64,000 nt of DNA from Primorskyibacter aestuariivivens (GTDB lineage Bacteria; Pseudomonadota; Alphaproteobacteria; Rhodobacterales; Rhodobacteraceae), in the NCBI RefSeq assembly GCF_028023675.1, contig NZ_JAQIOZ010000003.1:310001-374000 (forward strand), read 5' to 3'. The position numbers and the translations under genes are program-made. Of the stretch, positions 16,498 to 24,238 are shown piece by piece. The notes beneath the pieces are model-generated. The model worked only from the letters and a program-made list of their open reading frames with translations. It searched no databases and was not told the origin of the DNA. Within the stretch, counting starts at the first letter, position 1. Every line of letters starts with the position of its first letter.

Positions 16498-19464
16498 TCA
16501 GCCCAGCGCGTCGTTGCAACGCTTGCAGGTGCCTGCATGCGCGTGCTGCCCCACATCGGGCAGGATTTTCCAGCAGCGCTGGCATTTCTCGCCTTCGGCC
16601 TTCTCGAACACCACCCCGACACCTTCGACCTCGGGCAGGCGGAACGCCTCGGAGGGCAGCGGATCGCCGGTCAGGTAGAGGCCCGAGGTGATGCAGATAT
16701 CGTCGAAATTGACCGATTTCAGCGCCGCCAGCATGTCCGCATCGCGCACATGCACCACCGGCGCGGCCTCAAGCGAGGCACCGATCACCTTGTCGGTCCG
16801 TTGTACTTCGAGCGCGGCGGTGACGACACGACGGGCACGGCGCACCATGGCCCATTTCGACGCCAGCGGCTCGTCCAGCCAATCGGCGGGGGTGGCGGGG
16901 ATATCGGTCAGATGGACCGAGCTCTCATCCCCCGGGAAGCGCTCCAGCCAGACCTCTTCCATGGTAAAGACCAGCACCGGCGCAAGCCATGTGGTCAGGC
17001 GGTGGAACAGGATATCCAGCACCGTGCGCGCGGCGCGGCGGCGGTCTGTGTCACCATCGCAATAGAGCGCGTCCTTGCGGATGTCGAAATAGAAGGCGCT
17101 GAGTTCCACGGTGGCAAAGTTGAACAGCTGCTGGAACACGCCCTGGAAATCATACTCGTCATAGCCCTTGCGCACCACATGGTCCAACTCGGCCAGACGA
17201 TGCAGCACCCAGCGCTCCAGTTCCGGCATCTCGGCCGGGTCCACCCGGTCACCCTCGTCAAAATGCGCCAGTGCCCCCAGCATGAAGCGCATGGTGTTGC
17301 GCAAGCGGCGATAGCTGTCGGCCACGCCTTTGAGGATCTCCGGCCCGATGCGCAGGTCGGCGGTGTAATCCGCCTGTGCCACCCAGAGCCGCAGGATATC
17401 CGCGCCGTATTGCTTGGTCACATCCTCCGGGGCCACGGTGTTGCCCAGCGATTTGGACATCTTGTTGCCCTTTTCGTCGAGCGTGAAGCCATGGGTCAGC
17501 ACGCCGCGATAGGGCGCGCGCCCCCGCGTGCCACAGGCCTGCAGCATCGAGGAATGGAACCAGCCGCGGTGCTGGTCGGTGCCTTCGAGGTAGAGATCGG
17601 CCAGCCCGTCCTCGGACCCATCCTCGCGATCGCGCAGGACAAAGGCATGGGTCGAGCCAGAGTCGAACCACACGTCGAGAATGTCGAACACCTGATCCCA
17701 TTCTTCCGGGTCATATTCATTGCCCAGGAACCGCGCCTTGGCCCCCGGCTTGTACCAGGCATCCGCGCCTTCTTCCTCAAAGGCGTTCAGAATACGGGCA
17801 TTGACCGCCTCGTCGCGCAGCAGGAAATCGGGATCGGTGGGCAGCGCGCCCTTTTTGGTGAAACAGGTGAGCGGCACACCCCAGGCCCGTTGACGTGACA
17901 GCACCCAGTCGGGCCGCGCCTCGATCATCGAATAGAGCCGGTTTCGCCCGGTCTGCGGCGTCCATTTCACCAGTTGGTCGATGGAATTGAGCGCGCGTTC
18001 GCGGATCGTTTTGCCGAACTCGTCCTGATCGTCACCCACTTCGCGGTCGATGGCGGCGAACCATTGCGGCGTGTTGCGGTAGATCACCGGGGCCTTGGAC
18101 CGCCAGCTGTGCGGGTAGCTGTGCGTCATGCGCCCACGGGCAAGCAGCCCGCCCATTTCGACCAGCTTGTCGATCACGGCGGTATTGGCCTTGTCTTCCT
18201 TGCCCTTGTGATTGAACACGCGCAGCCCGGCAAAGAACGGCACATGGGGCAGGAATTCGCTTTCCTCGCCCACATTATGGGTCATCCGGTCCATCCAGTT
18301 GCGGGCAACGAACGCCTCGTAGTCTTCCTGACCATGGGAGGGCGCGGTGTGCACGAAACCCGTACCTGCGTCGTCGGTGACGTGATCGCCGTCGATCATC
18401 GGGACCTCGTAGTCCCAGAACCCGTCGGCGCCATCCGCCCCATGGAACGGGTGCTTGAGCGTCAGCGCGGCCAGTTCTTCGGGCGTGACATCGCGCAAGC
18501 GGCGATACATGCCGTCTTCAAGCCGCGCTTTGGAGAGCGCGTCACCCGCCAGCGCATCGGCAAAGATATACTTGTCGCCGATCCGCGCCCAGCATTCCTC
18601 GGGCCGGCCCGTGACTTCATAAAGGCCGTAAGCGATGCCCTTGCCGAAAGCGACCGCCTTGTTTGACGGGAGGGTCCAGGGGGTCGTTGTCCAGATGACA
18701 ACCTTGGCAGACAGCAATCCTTCAACTTTTGACTTGAGTTCTGGAACGTCCACGATCTCATCCGGCCAAGAAAGTTCGTTTGCCGAGTTTGGATCCACCC
18801 GGAACGGCACCCAGATCGTGTGGCTCTTGTGGTCGTGATATTCCACCTCTGCCTCGGCCAGCGCGGTTTTCTCGACCGGTGACCACATGACCGGCTTGGA
18901 GCCCTGATAAAGCGTGCCGGTCATCAGGAATTTCTGGAACTCTTCCGCGATGATCCGCTCGGCGCGGTAATTCATCGTCAGATAGGGGTTCTCCCATGTG
19001 CCGGTGATGCCGAGGCGCTTGAACTCGTCGCGCTGGATGTCGATCCAGCCCTCGGCAAACTTGCGGCATTCCTGACGGAAGGTGACAACATCCACCTCGT
19101 CCTTGTTCTTGCCCTTGGCGCGGTATTGCTCCTCGATCTTCCATTCGATGGGCAGCCCGTGGCAGTCCCAGCCGGGGATATAGCGTGCATCGCGGCCCAT
19201 CATCTGCTGCGAGCGCACGACCATATCCTTGAGGATCTTGTTCAGGGCGTGACCGATATGCAGGTGGCCGTTTGCATAGGGGGGGCCGTCATGCAGGGTG
19301 AACGGTTTCCTGTCGCCTGCCTTCTCCCGCAGCCGGTCATAGATGCCGATCTTTTCCCAGCGCTCCAGCCATGCAGGCTCGCGCTTGGGCAGGCCCGCGC
19401 GCATCGGGAAATCGGTTTTGGGAAGGTTCAGCGTGTCTTTGTATTCAGGTGTGTCGGCGCACAT
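16498..19464 (-). CDS. ileS: Isoleucyl-tRNA synthetase
   Basis: 988 residues from ATG 19464-19462, with AAGGACG eight bases upstream; a longer open frame to 19587 has no ribosome site. Class I synthetase that charges tRNA-Ile and edits misactivated valine. HIGH is at residues 69-72 and KMSKS at 668-672. The editing insert and the C-terminal zinc finger with CQRCWK and CKRC pairs are present. This is the bacterial (Zn-finger) type. No second mupirocin-resistant copy is visible here. Monocistronic by layout; its upstream region is shared with a gene-free stretch before the LytTR gene. Confidence 0.97.
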   Translation of the reverse strand: MCADTPEYKDTLNLPKTDFPMRAGLPKREPAWLERWEKIGIYDRLREKAGDRKPFTLHDGPPYANGHLHIGHALNKILKDMVVRSQQMMGRDARYIPGWDCHGLPIEWKIEEQYRAKGKNKDEVDVVTFRQECRKFAEGWIDIQRDEFKRLGITGTWENPYLTMNYRAERIIAEEFQKFLMTGTLYQGSKPVMWSPVEKTALAEAEVEYHDHKSHTIWVPFRVDPNSANELSWPDEIVDVPELKSKVEGLLSAKVVIWTTTPWTLPSNKAVAFGKGIAYGLYEVTGRPEECWARIGDKYIFADALAGDALSKARLEDGMYRRLRDVTPEELAALTLKHPFHGADGADGFWDYEVPMIDGDHVTDDAGTGFVHTAPSHGQEDYEAFVARNWMDRMTHNVGEESEFLPHVPFFAGLRVFNHKGKEDKANTAVIDKLVEMGGLLARGRMTHSYPHSWRSKAPVIYRNTPQWFAAIDREVGDDQDEFGKTIRERALNSIDQLVKWTPQTGRNRLYSMIEARPDWVLSRQRAWGVPLTCFTKKGALPTDPDFLLRDEAVNARILNAFEEEGADAWYKPGAKARFLGNEYDPEEWDQVFDILDVWFDSGSTHAFVLRDREDGSEDGLADLYLEGTDQHRGWFHSSMLQACGTRGRAPYRGVLTHGFTLDEKGNKMSKSLGNTVAPEDVTKQYGADILRLWVAQADYTADLRIGPEILKGVADSYRRLRNTMRFMLGALAHFDEGDRVDPAEMPELERWVLHRLAELDHVVRKGYDEYDFQGVFQQLFNFATVELSAFYFDIRKDALYCDGDTDRRRAARTVLDILFHRLTTWLAPVLVFTMEEVWLERFPGDESSVHLTDIPATPADWLDEPLASKWAMVRRARRVVTAALEVQRTDKVIGASLEAAPVVHVRDADMLAALKSVNFDDICITSGLYLTGDPLPSEAFRLPEVEGVGVVFEKAEGEKCQRCWKILPDVGQHAHAGTCKRCNDALG

Positions 19465-19928
19465 ATCGGGCGTCCTTGTCAGGTCGTGTGATGTGGGAAA
19501 ATGTGGGCGGCGCGGTGGTCCATACGCCTTGTCCCGGCGGCTCGTGGTGTCAGAGCGCCGGGCATATAATTCGAATAATGATCGCAAAGCGTGTCATCTT
19601 GCCCGCCTTATAGGCGCGGGCGGGCAGGGCGTCCAGAGGGTGTGGCGATTGGCCAAATCACCCGGGAAACAGCGGCGGTGAGGACAAAAAAGGCTGGCAA
19701 AGACCGGATCACTCAGCCCGACCATTGCCAGCCATTTTTTTCAAATGCACCGGGGGACCCGGCAGCGCTCTGGTGATCGGGCATAGCCCAAATGCGAGCT
19801 GAAATATGACACGCCCCCAGAATACTTGTGACGTGATGTGAGATTGACTTGAGTCTACCTCCGCGCGCAAACTGGTTTTCGTTAACAATGCCTGAATTTC
19901 GTGAAATGGCGGGGGAGCAAGTTTCACG
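19465..19928. other. Gene-free region between ileS and LytTR gene
   Basis: 464 bases with no convincing protein gene. Contents: the ileS leader, an AT-rich stretch (19566-19590) likely to hold the ileS promoter on the minus strand, a 7-bp stem hairpin (GCCCGCC 19601-19607 / GGCGGGC 19619-19625), a long A/T-flanked hairpin at 19686-19741 (separate entry), one GANTC (GAGTC near 19852), and the LytTR leader with GGGGGAG near 19911. Confidence 0.6.
19686..19741. terminator. Bidirectional-looking terminator in a gene-free region
   Basis: Perfect 9-bp stem GGCTGGCAA (19692-19700) / TTGCCAGCC (19725-19733) with a 24-base loop, preceded by six A and followed by A then seven T. This is the best intrinsic terminator shape in the window, yet no protein gene ends here on either strand; the nearest upstream gene on the plus strand ends at 16455. 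It may end a small RNA. Confidence 0.6.
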
Positions 19929-20681
19929 ATGCGTCAAATTTTCGACCCTGTTCAGTGGGACCGGAAGATTCTGGTGTTCTTCGCCGGGGTGATCCTGCTC
20001 GCGGTTCTGGGGCCGTTCGGGACATATGAAAGTCTGGGGTTTGCGGAGCGGCTGGTCTATTGGGTGATCGTATTTTCCGGGGTCGGCTTTTTCATGCATG
20101 TGATCCTGACCACCTCGCTCAAGGCGCACTGGCTGGCCGCATTGCCTCCGATTGCACGGCTTGGCGTCGGCGCGGTGCTGGCCGGGCTGCCGGGCGCGGC
20201 GGTGGTGATCTTTGTGCATGGTGTCTTCCTGCCGCCGCTCATATCGGCCGATACACTGCCAGTGATCTGGGCGCAGGTGACGGCGATTGGCTGGATCGTA
20301 GGTGCGGTCGAGTTTCTGGATTGGGGTCGTACATCCGACGACACGCCGCAGCTCATCTGTACCCGGTTTCACAAACGCCTGCCGCCGGAGCTGGGTGACG
20401 ACATCATTTCGATCTCGATGCAGGATCACTATGCCGAGGTGACGACCACGCTCGGCACGCATATGGTGCTGATCCGGCTGGCGGACGCCATGGAGGAGTT
20501 GAGCGACGCGGAAGGCGTACAGCTTCACCGTTCGCATTTCGCGCTTGTGTCCCATCTGCGCGAGATCCGGCGTCACGGGGCCAAAATGCGCGTGGTCCTT
20601 TCCGATGGTCGGGAGCTTCCGGTCAGCACAACGCATGTTGACGAGGTGCGCAGCGTGCTGAAAAAGCGCAAGGCGCACTGA
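19929..20681 (+). CDS. Membrane-anchored LytTR-type transcription regulator
   Basis: 250 residues. Four hydrophobic helices fill about residues 14-130 (e.g. ILVFFAGVILLAVLGPFGTY), followed by a LytTR DNA-binding domain (about 145-245) with ISISMQDHYAEVTT, LHRSHFALVSHLREIRRHG and VLSDGRELPVS. Regulators of this membrane-LytTR class lack a receiver domain and act without a classical kinase; some are held by a small membrane partner. No obvious partner is adjacent. Its position 525 bases before acs makes the acetate genes possible targets, but this is only inferred. Confidence 0.88.
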   Translation: MRQIFDPVQWDRKILVFFAGVILLAVLGPFGTYESLGFAERLVYWVIVFSGVGFFMHVILTTSLKAHWLAALPPIARLGVGAVLAGLPGAAVVIFVHGVFLPPLISADTLPVIWAQVTAIGWIVGAVEFLDWGRTSDDTPQLICTRFHKRLPPELGDDIISISMQDHYAEVTTTLGTHMVLIRLADAMEELSDAEGVQLHRSHFALVSHLREIRRHGAKMRVVLSDGRELPVSTTHVDEVRSVLKKRKAH

Positions 20682-21206
20682 GGATGTGATCACAAATAAG
20701 CCTGTTTTTGGGCCTGTTCCGCCGGATTTCACGGTGCGCAGGGCGCTTTGATCCGTGGAGTCTTTGCGGGCAGGGCGATTATCGGGTTTTGCGCGCCGAT
20801 TTTCAGGACGTGATCACAAAAGACTCTGTGATTGCACGCCGCACGCCCCACGTGCCGATTCCGCCCAGATTTCTGTAAGTTTCCCTAAGGGCAGCGAATA
20901 TGTCGCAGCGCAGAAATCGGCTCGGTTTCAGGTTTCGGACCGCAAAAATTTACCTGTAGCGCTATCAGTAGTTCTGGGTAGTCAATGGGTAATGCGCTGA
21001 TAAAAAACAGATATTCTTTAAATTCAGGGGGAAATTTACAACTTTTCACTCAGTTTTGTGGATTTCTTTACAGAACCACACCCTGCGTCAGGGCGTCCAG
21101 CGGTATTTTCAAGGCAGCAAGTATAAAGTCTGCCTCGAGACTGAACCAATTCAGGCGGAGGAGTGCCGTCGGTTCGGAGAATATCGCGAGGAAAAGGGGG
21201 AGCTTC
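20682..21206 (+). promoter_or_regulatory. Long acs upstream regulatory region
   Basis: 525 bases without a convincing gene. It holds TGTGATCACA (20685-20694) and a second GTGATCACAAA (20810-20820; the first copy also continues AAA), 124 bases apart. Two GANTC sites (GAGTC near 20759, GACTC near 20822) are present. TAGCGCTATCA (20957-20967) matches the core of the LacI-type operator before the glycogen operon. An AT-rich stretch (about 20990-21075) probably contains the promoter. AAGGGGGAG (about 21193-21202) is the acs ribosome site. The length suggests several regulators act on acs. Confidence 0.6.
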
Positions 21207-23138
21207 ATGCCCAACGACCAAACCACCCGCCAGTACCACATCGACGCCGCCAAATACGACGAGATGTACGCGCAATCCGTGAACGACCCCGAAGCCTTCT
21301 GGGGTGAACATGGCAAGCGGATCGACTGGATCAAGCCCTATACCAAGGTAAAAGATGTCAGCTTTGCTCCCGGCGACATCCACATCAAGTGGTTTTACGA
21401 TGGCACCCTGAACGTCTCCGCCAACTGTATCGACCGCCACCTCGAAACCCGCGGCGACCAGACCGCGATCATCTGGGAACCGGATGAGCCGGGTGAAGAG
21501 ACGCTGCACATCACCTATGATGAGCTGTCGCGCCGCACCAACCGGATGGCCAACATCCTCAAGGACATGGGCGTCGGAAAAGGCGACCGCGTCATCATCT
21601 ACCTGCCGATGATCCCCGAAGCGGCCTATGCCATGCTGGCCTGTGCCCGTATCGGCGCCATTCACTCCATCGTTTTCGCCGGTTTCTCGCCCGACGCTCT
21701 GGCGGCCCGGATCAACGGTTGCGGCGCCAAGGTCGTGATCACCGCTGACGAAGCGCCGCGTGGCGGCCGTAAAACCGCGCTCAAGGCCAATGCCGACAAG
21801 GCGCTGGAAGGCTGTGGCGACGACGTCAAGGCTCTTGTCGTGCGCCGCACCCATGGCGATGTCGCCTGGAACGACGCCCGCGATTACGATTACAACGCGC
21901 TGGCTGTGAAAGCTTCCGAAGAATGCGCCCCCGAAGAGGTGAACGCCGAGGATCCGCTGTTCATTCTCTACACCTCGGGCTCCACCGGCCAGCCCAAGGG
22001 CGTTGTACACTGCTCGGGCGGCTATCTCGTCTATGCGGCGATGACCCACGAGCTGGTGTTTGATTACCATGATGGCGACGTCTACTGGTGTACCGCTGAC
22101 GTGGGCTGGGTCACCGGCCACTCCTATATCGTCTACGGCCCGCTGGCCAATGGCGGCACCACGCTGATGTTTGAAGGCGTGCCGACCTACCCGGATGCCT
22201 CGCGCTTCTGGCAGGTCTGCGAAAAGCACAAAGTGAACCAGTTCTACACCGCCCCGACCGCAATCCGTGCGCTGATGGGGCAGGGCACCGAGTATGTCGA
22301 GAAATGCGACCTGTCTTCGCTGCGTATCCTTGGCACCGTGGGTGAGCCGATCAACCCCGAGGCCTGGAACTGGTACAATGACGTGGTTGGCAAGGGCAAC
22401 TGCCCGATCGTCGACACATGGTGGCAGACCGAGACCGGCGGCCACATGATGACCCCGCTGCCCGGCGCCCACAAGCTCAAGCCCGGCGCGGCCCAGCGTC
22501 CGTTCTTTGGCATCCAGCCGCTGGTTCTGGAGCCCGCATCGGGCGAAGTGATCGAAGGCGACGATGTCGAGGGTGTTCTGGTTATCGCCGACAGCTGGCC
22601 GGGCCAGATGCGCACCGTCTGGGGCGACCACGAGCGTTTCGAGAAGACCTATTTCTCGGATTACAAGAACTACTACTTCTCCGGCGACGGCTGTAAGCGC
22701 GACGCGGATGGCGAATACTGGATCACCGGCCGTGTGGACGATGTGATCAACGTCTCCGGTCACCGTATGGGCACCGCGGAAGTGGAAAGCGCACTGGTGG
22801 CGCATCCCAAGGTCGCCGAGGCCGCTGTTGTGGGCTACCCGCACGAAATCAAGGGCCAGGGCATCTATTGCTACGTCACCCTGATGGCGGGCGAAGAGCC
22901 CTCGGATGAGCTGACTAAGGAGCTGCGCACCTGGGTACGTCAGGAAATCGGTCCGATCGCATCGCCCGACCTGATCCAGTGGGCCCCGGGCCTGCCGAAA
23001 ACCCGCTCGGGCAAGATCATGCGCCGCATCCTGCGCAAGATCGCCGAGAACGACTATGGCGCGCTGGGCGACACCTCGACCCTTGCTGATCCGTCGGTTG
23101 TCGATGATCTCATCGAAAACCGCATGAACCGGGCCTGA
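21207..23138 (+). CDS. acs: Acetyl-CoA synthetase
   Basis: 643 residues from ATG 21207 with GGGGGAG upstream. AMP-forming enzyme that turns acetate, ATP and CoA into acetyl-CoA. The adenylate-forming signature [12 protein letters not shown], the A5-type [16 protein letters not shown] and the C-terminal [13 protein letters not shown] are all present; the lysine in SGKIMRR is the one acetylated to inactivate Acs in other bacteria. Full family length. A 23-base gap leads to adk, which can recycle the AMP produced, and the symporter genes downstream fit acetate uptake. Confidence 0.97.
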   Translation: MPNDQTTRQYHIDAAKYDEMYAQSVNDPEAFWGEHGKRIDWIKPYTKVKDVSFAPGDIHIKWFYDGTLNVSANCIDRHLETRGDQTAIIWEPDEPGEETLHITYDELSRRTNRMANILKDMGVGKGDRVIIYLPMIPEAAYAMLACARIGAIHSIVFAGFSPDALAARINGCGAKVVITADEAPRGGRKTALKANADKALEGCGDDVKALVVRRTHGDVAWNDARDYDYNALAVKASEECAPEEVNAEDPLFILYTSGSTGQPKGVVHCSGGYLVYAAMTHELVFDYHDGDVYWCTADVGWVTGHSYIVYGPLANGGTTLMFEGVPTYPDASRFWQVCEKHKVNQFYTAPTAIRALMGQGTEYVEKCDLSSLRILGTVGEPINPEAWNWYNDVVGKGNCPIVDTWWQTETGGHMMTPLPGAHKLKPGAAQRPFFGIQPLVLEPASGEVIEGDDVEGVLVIADSWPGQMRTVWGDHERFEKTYFSDYKNYYFSGDGCKRDADGEYWITGRVDDVINVSGHRMGTAEVESALVAHPKVAEAAVVGYPHEIKGQGIYCYVTLMAGEEPSDELTKELRTWVRQEIGPIASPDLIQWAPGLPKTRSGKIMRRILRKIAENDYGALGDTSTLADPSVVDDLIENRMNRA

Positions 23139-23161
23139 GAGACATGGACGGAGCAACGACC

Positions 23162-23827
23162 ATGACAAGCCCCGCCGTTCTGATCCTTCTCGGCCCTCCG
23201 GGCGCCGGGAAGGGCACCCAGGCCCGCATGCTCGAAGACAAATTCGGGCTGGTCCAGCTGTCCACCGGGGACCTGCTGCGCGCAGCTGTTGCGGCGGGCA
23301 CCGAGGCCGGTAAACGCGCCAAGGCCGTGATGGAAGCCGGTGATCTGGTGTCTGACGACATCGTCATCGCCATCCTGCGCGACCGCCTGACTGAGGCCGA
23401 TTGCGCCAAGGGTGTGATCCTTGACGGTTTCCCGCGCACGACCGTGCAGGCCGAAGCGCTGGACACGCTGCTCGAAGAGAGCGGCCAGAAAATCAATGCC
23501 GCGATTTCCCTTGACGTGGAAGACGCGGCAATGGTGACCCGGATTTCGGGTCGTTTCACCTGTGGCAATTGTGGCGAAGGCTACCACGACACGTTCAAGG
23601 CTCCGGCCAAGGACGGCGTGTGCGACAAGTGCGGCGGCACCGAGATGAAACGCCGGGCAGACGATAACGCCGAAACGGTCGCCTCGCGGCTTGAGGCGTA
23701 TCACGCACAGACCGCCCCGCTCATCGCGTACTACGATGGCAAGGGCGTTTTGCAGCGCGTGGATGCAATGGGCGATATCGACGCCATTGCCAGCGCGCTG
23801 GGAGAGATCGTCGCCAAGGCTCAATAG
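23162..23827 (+). CDS. adk: Adenylate kinase (zinc-type LID)
   Basis: 221 residues from ATG 23162 with GGAG upstream; ATG 23144 is an in-frame alternative adding six residues. The P-loop GPPGAGKGT is at 11-19. The LID carries two CxxC pairs (C134/C137 and C154/C157), so it should bind a structural zinc. Converts AMP + ATP to 2 ADP. In most bacteria adk sits after secY in a ribosomal protein operon; a copy directly after acs suggests dedication to AMP recycling from acetate activation. Whether a second adk exists cannot be seen from this window. Confidence 0.93.
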   Translation: MTSPAVLILLGPPGAGKGTQARMLEDKFGLVQLSTGDLLRAAVAAGTEAGKRAKAVMEAGDLVSDDIVIAILRDRLTEADCAKGVILDGFPRTTVQAEALDTLLEESGQKINAAISLDVEDAAMVTRISGRFTCGNCGEGYHDTFKAPAKDGVCDKCGGTEMKRRADDNAETVASRLEAYHAQTAPLIAYYDGKGVLQRVDAMGDIDAIASALGEIVAKAQ

Positions 23828-23869
23828 GGCCGGACGCGCACGACATTCCAACCGGCAACGCGTTGGAGC

Positions 23870-23897
23870 CCGTGGGACGCATGCCAGCGCCCCACGG
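23870..23897 (+). terminator. Hairpin between adk and DUF4212 gene
   Basis: CCGTGGG (23870-23876) / CCCACGG (23891-23897), 7-bp stem with a 14-base loop and no T-run. It may mark a processing or attenuation point between acs-adk and the symporter genes. Confidence 0.35.
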
Positions 23898-23963
23898 TCA
23901 GGGAAGGTGCGTCCTGATCATGAGGGTCTGGACGCAAGAGAGTGAAACGAGGGGAGAACCGCT

Positions 23964-24221
23964 ATGTCGGAAAACTCTGATAACAACAGCTACTGGTCGG
24001 CGAATATTCGCCTGATCCAGATCTGTCTGGTGATTTGGGCACTTGTGTCCTTTGGGTTCGGCATCCTGCTGCGCCCGATGCTTTCGGGCATCGCAGTCGG
24101 TGGCACGGACCTGGGCTTCTGGTTTGCCCAGCAAGGCTCGATTCTGGTCTTTCTGGCGCTGATCTTTTTCTACGCCTGGCGGATGAACAAACTCGACGCC
24201 GAACACGGCGTTGAAGAGTAA
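23964..24221 (+). CDS. DUF4212 small symporter subunit
   Basis: 85 residues with two transmembrane helices (about 14-38 and 50-70). The N-terminal YWSANIRLIQICLVIW and central FGILLRPMLSGI are the DUF4212 signature. Genes of this family nearly always precede a VC_2705-type sodium:solute symporter and are believed to encode its small subunit, analogous to the DUF485-ActP arrangement. It sits 17 bases before the symporter, in the same transcript. A leader of 136 bases separates it from adk. Confidence 0.9.
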   Translation: MSENSDNNSYWSANIRLIQICLVIWALVSFGFGILLRPMLSGIAVGGTDLGFWFAQQGSILVFLALIFFYAWRMNKLDAEHGVEE

Positions 24222-24238
24222 TTGGGAGCACATGACTG

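Noticed and set aside
20685-20694. CRP-cAMP binding site
   Set aside because: TGTGA and TCACA are directly adjacent with no 6-base spacer, so it does not fit the CRP consensus; FNR also does not match.
20985-21206. An N-terminal extension of acs or a leader peptide starting at 20985
   Set aside because: The extra 74 residues are not homologous to Acs, and the good ribosome site is just before 21207.
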